Assembly: GCA_023458055.1 (NCBI GenBank)
Contig: JAEXAW010000002.1
Location: forward strand, 1 to 64,000
Direction of reading: 5' to 3'
Source: Pseudomonadota bacterium
GTDB taxonomy: Bacteria; Pseudomonadota; Alphaproteobacteria; Sphingomonadales; Sphingomonadaceae
Length of the DNA: 64,000 bases
Positions 54,467 through 63,719 of this stretch are shown here, in pieces. Within the stretch, counting starts at the first letter, position 1. Every line of letters starts with the position of its first letter. A program made the position numbers and the translations under genes. Below the pieces are notes generated by a model. The model worked only from the letters and a program-made list of their open reading frames with translations, searched no databases and was not told where the DNA came from.

Positions 54467-54973
54467 TCACATTACCCTGCTGTCATACGCCCATTGAAGC
54501 AAGGCCTGTCTTTGGCGCGGGCGACAAAATGGATCGCCGGGCTCACAAAATTTGCGCACTTGGGCAGCATGACGGGCAAAAGCCCTCCACCGCTTGATCT
54601 GCCGCGCATCGTCGGCGTGGCGACGACCGCGATAATAGCGGCAATACCATTGGAACCAGCCGCGCGGATCATCCGAGTGGATCCAGCCCTTGCGCTGCCA
54701 TTCCTCAAGCGGTTGGCTCGCCAGTACACCGAAATAGTTGAGGCTTTTGTCGGGTTTGCCGCTGGCTGAAAGCTGCGCGTTTGCAAACCAGGCGGCAGGA
54801 AATTCGCGCGCGCCATCGGTCATATACAGACCGCCGAAGACGCCGAGTTCAAGCATCTTCGCCGGGGTTAATTGCGGCGCGAAATCGGCATCAAAATCCT
54901 CGCCCTCCCCCGCTTCGAGTTCATAGCGATAGCCGCGCTGGAAGCCGTCATTGACCAAGACGCTCGGCGTCAC
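54467..54973 (-). CDS. Conserved hypothetical protein next to bolA
   Basis: Protein of 168 residues, rich in Trp, Tyr and Arg (WFQWYCRYYRGRRHADDARQIKRWRAFARHAAQV). Similar sequences are known in bacteria and fungi without assigned function. Start is GTG 54973, overlapping the bolA stop in a GTGA, so translation is likely coupled. Confidence 0.7.
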   Translation of the reverse strand: MTPSVLVNDGFQRGYRYELEAGEGEDFDADFAPQLTPAKMLELGVFGGLYMTDGAREFPAAWFANAQLSASGKPDKSLNYFGVLASQPLEEWQRKGWIHSDDPRGWFQWYCRYYRGRRHADDARQIKRWRAFARHAAQVRKFCEPGDPFCRPRQRQALLQWAYDSRVM

Positions 54974-55245
54974 TCCCCCGGCGCTTTCGCCTTTATGCTG
55001 AGCGCGTGGATACGCTCTTTCATCAATGCACCCAGCGCCTCATTGACCAGCCGTTGACGCGCCACCCGGTTAAGGCCTGTAAAGCGGCCGCTCACCACCT
55101 CAACGGCGAAATGGCTCTCGCCCGATCCGTCATAGCCGCCATGGCCGCGATGCTTTTCACTATCATTGGTGACGATCAGCAAATCGGGGCTGAGCGCCTC
55201 GCTTAAGCGCTGTTCCATCTCTTGTTGCACTGGACCTTTGGTCAT
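54970..55245 (-). CDS. bolA: BolA-family protein
   Basis: Protein of 91 residues with the BolA fold signature: DSEKHRGHGGYDGSGESHFAVEVVS, then FTGLNRVARQRLVNEAL. BolA proteins partner with monothiol glutaredoxins in Fe-S trafficking or act in envelope control. ATG 55245 (MTKGPVQQEM) with GGGGAT upstream was chosen over the longer frame. Confidence 0.93.
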   Translation of the reverse strand: MTKGPVQQEMEQRLSEALSPDLLIVTNDSEKHRGHGGYDGSGESHFAVEVVSGRFTGLNRVARQRLVNEALGALMKERIHALSIKAKAPGE

Positions 55246-55398
55246 AAAATCCCCATCTGAACCAATCCTCGTCATTCCCCCGCAGGCGAGAATCCATCAC
55301 CCGACCTTGGTCTTAACCGAACGGTTATGTGAGGGATCCCCAATCACGTCGGGGATGACGATATTAAAAATGAATTGCTACATTACTCAACGCTACCA

Positions 55399-55998
55399 AT
55401 GACAGACAAGACCAGACATACAAGATTTCATGGCCGGGTCGGGAGCGGGCAGCACCCTTGCGCGGTCGCTGGTTGCCCCGAACCTGGAGAATTTCGCGCG
55501 CCGCCGTTGGGCGGGATGCCAGAGGATGGCTCGCCGCCTGCATGGCGTTGGCTTTGCCTTGAGCATGTCCGCGAATTCAATGCGGGGTTCAATTATTTTG
55601 CAGGCATGACCACCGAAGAAATTTATGCCGCGCAAACCCCTTATGCAGGCTGGCAGCGCGAAACGCGCGCCTTTGCGTCCAATGGCGACCCCGGTCCGCG
55701 CTGGGCCGATTATGCCGATCCGTTGGATGCCATCGGTGCGCGCTATGCCGCCTATCGCAAGACCCCGCCGAGCCGTAACGGCCACATGCTGTCCGCCGCC
55801 GACGAGCAGGCGCTCAAGGACCTTCAATTGCCGCCGGATGCCGACCGTAAGGCGATCCGCAAGCGCTACACCGAGCTGGTGCATAAATATCATCCCGACC
55901 GTAACGGCGGCGACCGATCTTATGAAAAGGCGTTGCAACGTGCGGTTTCCGCCTATACGCAGCTTCGCAACTCTCCTTATTTTAGAGATTCCCAATGA
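55399..55998 (+). CDS. J-domain protein with N-terminal Cys motif
   Basis: Protein of 199 residues. The C-terminal J domain (about 135-199) has the HPD motif in HKYHPDRNGGD, so it should stimulate an Hsp70. The N-terminal part has a possible metal site (CAVAGC then CLEH). The stop overlaps the cobS ATG (ATGA), and this J-domain-cobS arrangement is common in alphaproteobacteria. ATG 55399 was chosen over TTG 55375. Confidence 0.88.
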   Translation: MTDKTRHTRFHGRVGSGQHPCAVAGCPEPGEFRAPPLGGMPEDGSPPAWRWLCLEHVREFNAGFNYFAGMTTEEIYAAQTPYAGWQRETRAFASNGDPGPRWADYADPLDAIGARYAAYRKTPPSRNGHMLSAADEQALKDLQLPPDADRKAIRKRYTELVHKYHPDRNGGDRSYEKALQRAVSAYTQLRNSPYFRDSQ

Positions 55999-56999
55999 CT
56001 GATCTGCCGAACGTCCAGCCTGCGAGCATGGAAACCACCATCCTTGATGCCCCTGACAAGATGGTCAAGGTGCGCGAGATGTTCGGCATCGATTCGGACA
56101 TGGAAGTGCCCGCTTTTTCCGAAGCCGATGAACGCGTACCCGATCTTGATCCCGCTTATGTGTTTGATCCGGATACCACCTTCGCCATCCTCGCGGGCTT
56201 TGCGCATAACCGCCGCGTGATGATCCAGGGCTATCATGGCACGGGTAAATCGACGCATATCGAACAGGTCGCCGCGCGCCTCAAGTGGCCCTGCGTGCGG
56301 ATCAACCTTGATAGCCATATCAGCCGCGTTGACCTGGTCGGACGCGACGCCATCGTTCTGCGCGACGGCAAGCAGGTCACCGAATTCCGCGAAGGCCTGC
56401 TCCCCTGGGCGCTGCAAACGCCGACCGCACTTGTGTTCGATGAATATGATGCGGGCCGCCCGGATGTGATGTTCGTGATCCAGCGCGTACTCGAAACCGA
56501 CGGTAAGCTGACCTTGCTCGACCAGAACCGGGTGATCCGCCCCAACCCTTATTTCCGCCTGTTTGCAACCGCGAACACCATCGGGCTTGGCGATACCAGC
56601 GGGCTTTATCATGGCACCCAACAGATCAACCAGGGCCAGATGGACCGCTGGAACATTGTGGTGACGCTCAATTATCTCCCCGCCGAGACCGAGGCCAATA
56701 TCGTGCTCGCCAAATCGGGCGAATATGATGCGCCGGGCGCGCGCGATCTCGTTGACAAGATGGTGAAGGTGGCGGACCTCAGCCGCCAAGGCTTCATCAA
56801 CGGCGATATCTCGACCGTCATGAGCCCCCGCACCGTGATCAGCTGGGCGCAGAATACCGAGATTTTCAAAAATGTCGGCTTCGCCTTCCGCCTGTCCTTC
56901 CTCAACAAATGCGATGAGGCTGAGCGGATGATCGTGGCGGAATATTATCAGCGCGTATTCGGCGAAGACTTGCCCGAAAGCATCATCGGCAAGGCGTAA
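55995..56999 (+). CDS. cobS: CobS, AAA+ subunit of cobaltochelatase type
   Basis: MoxR-like AAA+ ATPase of 334 residues. Walker A is GYHGTGKST near residue 78 and Walker B is LVFDEYDAG near 148; ATANTIGLGD marks sensor 1. With CobT and CobN it would insert cobalt into hydrogenobyrinic acid diamide. CobT follows 2.4 kb downstream, but CobN and other cobalamin genes are absent from this window. Confidence 0.94.
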   Translation: MTDLPNVQPASMETTILDAPDKMVKVREMFGIDSDMEVPAFSEADERVPDLDPAYVFDPDTTFAILAGFAHNRRVMIQGYHGTGKSTHIEQVAARLKWPCVRINLDSHISRVDLVGRDAIVLRDGKQVTEFREGLLPWALQTPTALVFDEYDAGRPDVMFVIQRVLETDGKLTLLDQNRVIRPNPYFRLFATANTIGLGDTSGLYHGTQQINQGQMDRWNIVVTLNYLPAETEANIVLAKSGEYDAPGARDLVDKMVKVADLSRQGFINGDISTVMSPRTVISWAQNTEIFKNVGFAFRLSFLNKCDEAERMIVAEYYQRVFGEDLPESIIGKA

Positions 57000-57084
57000 T
57001 CCGTTTAGGGTCTGGCGTGGATTGCATCTCGAATGCCGGTGGGCCAACGAAACCGCCCACTTGTTCTCCGTGCGCGCCGAATGC

Positions 57085-57648
57085 TTACATCAACCCGCCG
57101 CGTTTCTGTTTTTCAACGCGCATTCCCTTGGGAACCTGTGGGCCATCAATGCGGTCCTGAAGCACTTCCATTCCGGGCGTAGCTTCCGGGGCCGGAGCAG
57201 CCTCGGTGGTTGCCTGCTGGCCCTGCCCGCGTTTCCACAACCAATATCCAGCCGCAGCCAACGCCGCCACAGCCAGCAGGATCAGGCCCCACATATAGGC
57301 AGGCATAGTCCCTTCCGCTCGGACAAATTCGGTCTGTTCCTTCCAGCGCTGCACAGGATCATAACCCAGATCCTTACTGATTGCGGCAAGTTGTACATCA
57401 TCAAGCGGAATCGTGCGATCGCGGCGGAATAGCACATAACGCTGCGTCGCGGGCTGATAGCCCAAGTCAAAATATTCGCCATTGACGCCATAAGGCGCGC
57501 GATCCGGCAAATCGACCATCGCTTCAACGGCCTTGTCGTCGCGCACCGTCTCGGCGCTCTGGGCGTTAGCCGGAAGCGCTTGCGTCATCGATAGCAGCGC
57601 AAAAGCCCCAATGATGCCCCGTTTTTTAATGGTTGAAATACCGAACAT
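57085..57648 (-). CDS. Hypothetical exported membrane protein, paralogue of the next gene
   Basis: Protein of 187 residues with a signal peptide ending near PANAQ, a periplasmic domain with GEYFDLGYQPATQRYVLFRR and a C-terminal membrane helix (about 119-140) before a Pro/Ala-rich cytoplasmic tail. It shares the YFDxGY ... LGxDP pattern with the 57663-58250 product. No family was recognised. Confidence 0.7.
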   Translation of the reverse strand: MFGISTIKKRGIIGAFALLSMTQALPANAQSAETVRDDKAVEAMVDLPDRAPYGVNGEYFDLGYQPATQRYVLFRRDRTIPLDDVQLAAISKDLGYDPVQRWKEQTEFVRAEGTMPAYMWGLILLAVAALAAAGYWLWKRGQGQQATTEAAPAPEATPGMEVLQDRIDGPQVPKGMRVEKQKRGGLM

Positions 57649-57662
57649 GAGAAATCTGCCTC

Positions 57663-58250
57663 TTATGCTGCGGCGGCTTGTTTGCGCCGAATTGTCATCA
57701 CAACGCCCACAACCGAAATTAGTGCCGAAATGAGCATTGCGATAGGCCAGAACCCGAAGCCACCATCTTCCACTTCCGCCGCGCCGGTGAGGGCCAACGG
57801 CTGCAAAGGCGTTTTTCCTGGCACCGCATGTTCGGCCTCAAACACCTCAATGGGATCAAAGCCCAAGACTTCTTTCAATCCGGCTCTTTGCTCCGGTGAG
57901 ATCGGGACGGACTGCGCTTTGTTGTAAAAGACATAGCCAGCGCCATCTTCATGATAGCCAACGTCGAAATAACCGCTGCCGATTGAAAAGGACGGCGTGT
58001 TCGGCAGGTTGTACACGAGCGCGATTCCCGTCACCCCTGCTTCGCCCGCCATATCTTCCCCGTCCGTTTTTTTGGTGACACGCGGTACCACGATCACGCG
58101 GGATTTTGTCGCGGTGTGAGCGACGGAAGACGCCGATGAACCGGAAGAACCTATCGAAAAACGGCGCCGCGCTTCGGCGCTGTCAGTGGCCGCAACCATG
58201 GTCACGGCAGTCAGCAGAAAGGCTCCGAGCAGCCTCATCAATATAACCAT
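57663..58250 (-). CDS. Hypothetical exported membrane protein, paralogue of the gene at 57085
   Basis: Protein of 195 residues with a signal peptide (about 1-27), a Ser-rich stretch, a domain with SGYFDVGYHEDGAGYVFYNKAQ and LGFDPIEVFE, and one C-terminal membrane helix (about 168-188) with a short basic end. The paralogue starts 14 bases after this stop, so the two are probably one transcript. Function is unknown. Confidence 0.7.
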   Translation of the reverse strand: MVILMRLLGAFLLTAVTMVAATDSAEARRRFSIGSSGSSASSVAHTATKSRVIVVPRVTKKTDGEDMAGEAGVTGIALVYNLPNTPSFSIGSGYFDVGYHEDGAGYVFYNKAQSVPISPEQRAGLKEVLGFDPIEVFEAEHAVPGKTPLQPLALTGAAEVEDGGFGFWPIAMLISALISVVGVVMTIRRKQAAAA

Positions 58251-58331
58251 AACTATCCCCTCCCCAAGCTATATGCCGGGAGAGCATCGCATCGGAACCT
58301 TAAGAATTAGCAAAAGCGGCGGGGGTGCCTG

Positions 58332-59273
58332 TTAGTGCGCCTTTTTATGCGTCACCATATGATGGACGGCGACAATAATGCCGCCGATGATCACGCCGAA
58401 AATGCCCGATCCGATGGCATGGATGACCCATTCGATAAAGCCCTGTGCAACGCCAACTAACGCAGCGCCCTGGTGCGCGACAGCATCCAGCCATTCGGGC
58501 AGCTTGGTGATGTGGAATTCATGCATCCCGTGGAGGATGATCCCGCCGCCAACCCAGATCATCGCCGCGACCCCGATCACCGACAAGGCCTTAAGAACCT
58601 TGGGCATCGCGCGCACCAGCATATGGCCGATGCCTTGCGCGCCGCGCCCTTCTTTTTGCGCCATGTGGAGGCCGATATCGTCCATCTTAACTATGAGACC
58701 GACAACGCCATACACCGCCGCAGTGATCGCGACCGCAACGACAAACAGCGCAGCGGCCTGCATCCACATCGGCTGATCCGACACCTCAGCGAGTGCAATC
58801 GCCATGATTTCCGCCGACAGGATGAAATCGGTGCGCACCGCGCCTGCGACCATAGTGGCCTCATGGTCCGCCGCGCTCATTTCGGCCACTTCTTCGTCGA
58901 GCGTTTCCTCATGGCTATCGAAGAAATGCTCGTAGAGCTTTTCCGCGCCTTCAAAGCATAGATAAGCGCCGCCGACCATCAGGATCGGCGTAATCGCCCA
59001 CGGCAGAAAGGCGCTCAAAAGCAACGCTACCGGCAGGATGATGAGCAGCTTGTTACGGATCGAACCCTTGGCGATCTTGGCAATGATCGGCAATTCACGC
59101 TGCGGCGTAAAGCCGGTCACATAGCGCGGCGTAACCGCTGTATCATCGATCACCACGCCTGCCGCCTTGGCGCTGGCTTTACCAGCAGCCGCGCCGATAT
59201 CGTCAACCGAGGCGGCAGCAAGCTTGGCAATAGTGGCGACATCGTCGAGCAGCGCGGCGAGACCAGAGGGCAT
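58332..59273 (-). CDS. DUF808-family membrane protein
   Basis: Polytopic inner-membrane protein of 313 residues. The start PSGLAALLDDVATIAKLAAASVDDIG and KGSIRNKLLIILPVALLLSAF match DUF808 (YedI-like). Six or so membrane helices are visible. Function of the family is unknown. It is divergent from cobT. Confidence 0.9.
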   Translation of the reverse strand: MPSGLAALLDDVATIAKLAAASVDDIGAAAGKASAKAAGVVIDDTAVTPRYVTGFTPQRELPIIAKIAKGSIRNKLLIILPVALLLSAFLPWAITPILMVGGAYLCFEGAEKLYEHFFDSHEETLDEEVAEMSAADHEATMVAGAVRTDFILSAEIMAIALAEVSDQPMWMQAAALFVVAVAITAAVYGVVGLIVKMDDIGLHMAQKEGRGAQGIGHMLVRAMPKVLKALSVIGVAAMIWVGGGIILHGMHEFHITKLPEWLDAVAHQGAALVGVAQGFIEWVIHAIGSGIFGVIIGGIIVAVHHMVTHKKAH

Positions 59274-59401
59274 AATTGTCCTTAAAATCGGTGTGAAAGC
59301 TTTGGCTATATTCCATAAGCACAGCCGCTAACGCTTGTCGAGCGAAGCCGTTGCACGAATCCGGCTTCCGAACTTCCAATAAGATCGTTAGGACCCAAGT
59401 C

Positions 59402-61225
59402 ATGTCCACCCGCTCGCCCCTTGATGATTTCAAAACCGTGCTGACATCGACGGCGCGTGCGCTGGCACGGGAACCGGAGGTCGAGCTTGCCTTTACCGCT
59501 GATGCGCCGGGGCAATCGAACAAGCATTTCCGTGTGCCGATGCCGGGCCGCGCCTTACCGCGCGATCAGGTGGCGGAAGCGCGGGGCTTTGCCGACAGCA
59601 TGGCGCTGAAGCTGCGCCATCATGATGCCGCGCTCCACGCCGCCAAGCGCCCGGGTGATCCTGTGGCAGGCGCGGTGTTCGACGCGATTGAAAATGCGCG
59701 GGTCGAAGCGTTGGGCGCGCGCTCCATGGCGGGTATGGCACGCAATCTTGATGCCGCGATGGCCTTGCGGATGAGATCGGACCCCATCGCACGCGCGCAA
59801 ATAGCGGACGATGTGCCGCTCCAATCGGCGCTCGAACTGCTGGCGCGCGAGCGATTGAGCGGCGCGGCGGTCCCGGCAAGCGCTGAACCGGGCGTTGCGC
59901 TGGTGCGCGACTGGATCGAGGACAAGGCGGGGGGCGACCTTGATGCGCTTGCGCTTGCGCTGGATGATCAGGCCGCATTTCAGAGCCTTGTCGGAAAATT
60001 GCTGGCCGACCTTGAGCTGGTCGAAGGCGAAGTCGCGCCCGAGCAGGAAATGGAACCCGACGAGGCCGAAGAAGAACAGGACGCCGAGCAGGACCAGAAC
60101 GAATCCGATGATGGCGACCAGTCCGGCGAAAGCCAGCAGACCGAAGCCCGCGCCGAGATGGAAGGCGAGGATGCCGATGATGGCGATGCAGACCCGTCCG
60201 AAGATATGGATGGTGAGGCCGACGGCGAGACGCAGGAGTTTGACGACGATGGCATGATGCCCGTCCGCCCCAATCGGCCACAGGGCGGTGACATTCCCAA
60301 TTTCAATTACCGCGTCTTCACCGATAAATATGACGAGGTGGTCGAAGCCACTGACCTTTGCGACGAGGACGAACTCCAGCGGCTACGCGGTTTTCTCGAC
60401 CTGCAAATGGCGAACCTTCAGGGTGCGGTGACGAAGCTTGCCAACCGCCTGCAACGCCGTTTGATGGCACAGCAGAACCGCGCCTGGGATTTCGATCAGG
60501 AAGAAGGCCTGCTCGATGCCGCGAGACTGGCACGCGTGGTGATCAACCCCGCGTCCAACCTCAGTTACAAGATCGAACGCGACACCGATTTCAAGGATAC
60601 GGTGGTAACCATCCTGATCGATAATTCGGGATCCATGCGCGGACGGCCCATCGGCATCGCGGCGATTTCTGCCGATATCCTGGCGCGCACGCTGGAGCGT
60701 TGCGGGGTCAAGACGGAAATACTCGGCTTTACCACCCGCACCTGGAAGGGCGGGCAAAGCCGCGAGGAATGGCTCGCTGCGGGGCGTCCGCCTGCCCCGG
60801 GGCGACTCAACGACCTGCGGCATATCATCTATAAAAAGGCCGACGAACCTTATCGCCGCGCGCGCCGCTCACTCGGGCTGATGATGCGGGAAGGGTTGCT
60901 CAAGGAAAATATCGACGGCGAGGCGCTCCTCTGGGCGCATAACCGCCTCGTTTATCGTCCCGAAGATCGGCGCATCCTGATGGTAATTTCAGACGGAGCG
61001 CCAGTCGATGATAGCACCCAATCGGTCAATAATGGCAATTATCTCAACCAGCATTTGCGCGAGGTGATTAGCTGGATTGAAAAGAAATCGCCGGTCGAAC
61101 TGGTCGCCATCGGCATCGGCCATGATGTGACGCGCTGGTATAGCCGCGCGGTTACAATCATGGACGCGGAGCAACTCGGCGGGACGATGATCGAGCAGCT
61201 GGCGTCTTTGTTCGACGCGGGGTAG
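59402..61225 (+). CDS. cobT: CobT, VWA-domain subunit of cobaltochelatase type
   Basis: Protein of 607 residues. The N-terminal helical part is followed by a highly acidic Asp/Glu-rich stretch (about 218-290) and a C-terminal von Willebrand A domain with the MIDAS motif DNSGSM near residue 410 and VISDGAPVDDST near 525. It forms a two-tiered ring with CobS. ATG 59402 (MSTRSPLDDFK) was chosen over the upstream frame. Its 3' end overlaps the convergent TetR gene by 68 bases. Confidence 0.94.
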   Translation: MSTRSPLDDFKTVLTSTARALAREPEVELAFTADAPGQSNKHFRVPMPGRALPRDQVAEARGFADSMALKLRHHDAALHAAKRPGDPVAGAVFDAIENARVEALGARSMAGMARNLDAAMALRMRSDPIARAQIADDVPLQSALELLARERLSGAAVPASAEPGVALVRDWIEDKAGGDLDALALALDDQAAFQSLVGKLLADLELVEGEVAPEQEMEPDEAEEEQDAEQDQNESDDGDQSGESQQTEARAEMEGEDADDGDADPSEDMDGEADGETQEFDDDGMMPVRPNRPQGGDIPNFNYRVFTDKYDEVVEATDLCDEDELQRLRGFLDLQMANLQGAVTKLANRLQRRLMAQQNRAWDFDQEEGLLDAARLARVVINPASNLSYKIERDTDFKDTVVTILIDNSGSMRGRPIGIAAISADILARTLERCGVKTEILGFTTRTWKGGQSREEWLAAGRPPAPGRLNDLRHIIYKKADEPYRRARRSLGLMMREGLLKENIDGEALLWAHNRLVYRPEDRRILMVISDGAPVDDSTQSVNNGNYLNQHLREVISWIEKKSPVELVAIGIGHDVTRWYSRAVTIMDAEQLGGTMIEQLASLFDAG

Positions 61226-61880
61226 CGGCGCTATCCGCCAGCGGTGCCGCGACCGCACCAGAGGCGGGCAGCACCACGCAATCTTCCGAAATCACCTTTT
61301 CGATGAGCCCGTCAATATCGGCAAGGCGCACCTGACCATCAAGGATCAGCATCGCAAGCCCGTGAACATTGGCCCAAGCCCGCATTGCCGCGACCAGCCG
61401 CGCTTCGGCATCTACATCGTCGCCGACCAGGCTGGCGATATTGCGCGTGAGGAGGCCCGCCGCACTGTCCTCCGGCGCGGTTTCAAACGGGTGGGTTTGG
61501 GCGAGCGCACAGGAAAAGATCATGCGGAACAGCGACGGCTTGGCAATGGCGAACCGCACATAAGCGCGGCCCGAGGCAATAAAGGCCGCCAGCGGGTCAA
61601 GCCCGGCCATCGCTTCGCGCTGCGCATCGGCCAGCATTTCAAAACCGCGTGAGGCAATCGCGCCCATCAGCGCATCCTTGTCCGGAAAATGGCGGTAAAG
61701 TGCAGTGGCGCTTACCCCTACCTTGCGGGCTATATCGCGCAGCGACAGCTGATCGACGCTGAGATGTTCCAGTTGGCGCATGCCTTCATCAACTGCTGCG
61801 GCCCTTAAATCGCCATGATGATATTTCGGCTTGGCCCGCCTTGCGGGCGCAATGTTGACACTGTTATCATTATCACTCAT
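61158..61880 (-). CDS. TetR-family transcriptional regulator
   Basis: Regulator of 240 residues. The helix-turn-helix is QLSLRDIARKVGVSATALYRHFPDKDALM (residues about 45-72), with a TetR C-terminal WHG-like domain. The last 30 residues are a Pro/Ser/Arg-rich tail encoded antisense to the end of cobT. It faces the carotenoid oxygenase gene across 67 bases and is the likely regulator of it. ATG 61880 was chosen; the frame to 62015 overlaps the oxygenase gene. Confidence 0.9.
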   Translation of the reverse strand: MSDNDNSVNIAPARRAKPKYHHGDLRAAAVDEGMRQLEHLSVDQLSLRDIARKVGVSATALYRHFPDKDALMGAIASRGFEMLADAQREAMAGLDPLAAFIASGRAYVRFAIAKPSLFRMIFSCALAQTHPFETAPEDSAAGLLTRNIASLVGDDVDAEARLVAAMRAWANVHGLAMLILDGQVRLADIDGLIEKVISEDCVVLPASGAVAAPLADSAATPRRTKTPAARSSSRRVAPRP

Positions 61881-61947
61881 GTTGTCACCGTAAACATTAT
61901 CGAGTCGGCGCGCAACCACCGGGCCAGCCGCTTGCAGGAGCCACACT

Positions 61948-63390
61948 ATGTCCACTTCATCGCTTGAGAGCAATATCCACAGCGCCGTTGGCAAAGGTCT
62001 GTCGGCGGTGGGCAAACTGAGTGCCGCACTGAAGCCGGCACCGGATGCCCCACACCCTTATCTCACCGGCATTCACCAGCCGATGGGCGAGGAATTGACG
62101 CTGACGGACCTGGCGGTGACCGGCACCATTCCGGACGGCCTCAAGGGTCGCTATCTGCGCATCGGCCCCAATCCGGTTACCGCGCCCAACCCCAACGCCT
62201 ATCACTGGTTCGTTGGCGACGGCATGGCCCATGGCATCCGCATTGAAGGAGGTAAGGCGCAATGGTATCGCAATCGCTGGGTTCGCACGACGGCGGTGAG
62301 CGAAGCACTGGGAGAACCGCCTGCCCCCGGCCCACGCGGCGTGCTTGAGGTCGTCAATACCAATATCATCGGTCATGCAGGCCGCACATTTGCCATTGTG
62401 GAAGCGGGCGGCTTTCCGGTCGAGCTCACCGATGGTCTGGAAACGGTGGCGCATAACCCGTTCGATGGCACGCTCGAAAATGCCTTCAGCGCGCACCCGC
62501 ATATCGACCCAGCGACCGGTGAAGCGCACGCAGTTTGCTACAAAGCAGGTGTGATGGACAAAGTCTGGCATACTGTAGTCGATGCTAGCGGCAAGGTGAT
62601 CCGCGAAGAGCCGATCAGCGTGACGCATGGACCTTCTATCCATGATTGCCAGATTACCTGCGACCACGTGATCCTGTTCGATCTCCCGATCACCTTTTCC
62701 ATGAAGGCGATGCTGGGTGGCCACTCATTTCCCTATCGCTGGAACGACAAGCACAAGGCCCGCGTCGGACTGTTGGGTCGCACCGCGCCCGGGGACAGCA
62801 TCATCTGGTATGATGTCGACCCCTGCTATGTGTTCCATCCCGCCAACGCTTTTGTCGATGAGGCCGGGCAAACGGTGGTCGATGTCGTGGTGCACGACCG
62901 GTTGTTTGACGCGGTTACCTTCGGCCCGGATGAATCCCGCACCGCCTTCGAGCGCTGGACCTTTGACGAGGCCAGCCGCCGCGTGATCCGCGCGGTCATC
63001 GACAGCGATGGGCAGGAGTTTCCGCGCTATGACGAGAGACTAACGACGCAAGCCTATCGTTATGCCTATGCGGTGGGCGTGCGCAACGACCGGCAGGACA
63101 GTCTCATCAACGACACCACGCTCATCAAGCACGACCTTCAATCCGGACAAAAGCAGGTCCGCAACTTCGGTGCCAACCGTCACCCGGGCGAATTTGTGTT
63201 CGTGCCGCGCCATGAAGACGCCGCCGAAGATGAAGGCTGGCTCATCGGCCTTGTCGTCGACATGAACGATGACACGACCGATCTCATAATCCTCAACGCA
63301 GACGATATGCTGGGTGATCCGCAAGCCATCATCCACCTTCCCCACCGCGTGCCACCCGGTTTTCACGGCAATTGGGTAGCTGATCGCTAA
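61948..63390 (+). CDS. Carotenoid oxygenase-family enzyme
   Basis: Non-haem iron dioxygenase of 480 residues. The four Fe-binding histidines are visible in SAHPHID (about 183), PSIHDCQIT (about 231), YVFHPANAF (about 294) and PPGFHGNW (about 473). The family cleaves carotenoids, apocarotenoids or stilbenes such as lignostilbene. CAGGAG precedes the ATG. Regulation by the divergent TetR gene is inferred. Confidence 0.93.
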   Translation: MSTSSLESNIHSAVGKGLSAVGKLSAALKPAPDAPHPYLTGIHQPMGEELTLTDLAVTGTIPDGLKGRYLRIGPNPVTAPNPNAYHWFVGDGMAHGIRIEGGKAQWYRNRWVRTTAVSEALGEPPAPGPRGVLEVVNTNIIGHAGRTFAIVEAGGFPVELTDGLETVAHNPFDGTLENAFSAHPHIDPATGEAHAVCYKAGVMDKVWHTVVDASGKVIREEPISVTHGPSIHDCQITCDHVILFDLPITFSMKAMLGGHSFPYRWNDKHKARVGLLGRTAPGDSIIWYDVDPCYVFHPANAFVDEAGQTVVDVVVHDRLFDAVTFGPDESRTAFERWTFDEASRRVIRAVIDSDGQEFPRYDERLTTQAYRYAYAVGVRNDRQDSLINDTTLIKHDLQSGQKQVRNFGANRHPGEFVFVPRHEDAAEDEGWLIGLVVDMNDDTTDLIILNADDMLGDPQAIIHLPHRVPPGFHGNWVADR

Positions 63391-63677
63391 AGGGCGGTCA
63401 CCAGTGCCGCCGTCCCGAGCACTACGCCCGGCGCGTTGGCGACAATGATGGGCCAATCGCGCTTGGGTTTCACAAATCCATAAGCAGCCCATAAGGCACA
63501 GTTTATCATCGTTGCGATCGGCTGGATGATGGAACCCTTCTGCCCCGCAAGGTTCAGGCGGATCTGGTCGAGATAGGACATATACATGGTGATCGCGGTG
63601 ATCGTCGCGACCCAACCAAGGATAGTAATCCAGCGCGCCTCTGTGGGCGGCGATAATCCGTCTGTCTCAGCTGGAAT
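63387..63677 (-). CDS. SemiSWEET sugar transporter, apparent ATT start
   Basis: MtN3/SWEET-family protein with three helices, working as a dimer. The core is SYLDQIRLNLAGQKGSIIQPIATMINCALWAAYGFVKPKRDWPI read in pieces across the gene. The first in-frame ATG (63587) would cut the first helix in half. Upstream the frame stays open through RWITILGWVATITAITMYMSY to a stop at 63681-63683. The only plausible start is ATT at 63675-63677, 7 bases after a perfect AAGGAG, giving 96 residues, the normal SemiSWEET length. The stop overlaps the oxygenase stop convergently. Confidence 0.8.
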   Translation of the reverse strand: MPAETDGLSPPTEARWITILGWVATITAITMYMSYLDQIRLNLAGQKGSIIQPIATMINCALWAAYGFVKPKRDWPIIVANAPGVVLGTAALVTAL

Positions 63678-63719
63678 AGTTTATCTCCTTGGGAAAGGGC
63701 GTAGTTATCGACCTGCTCC

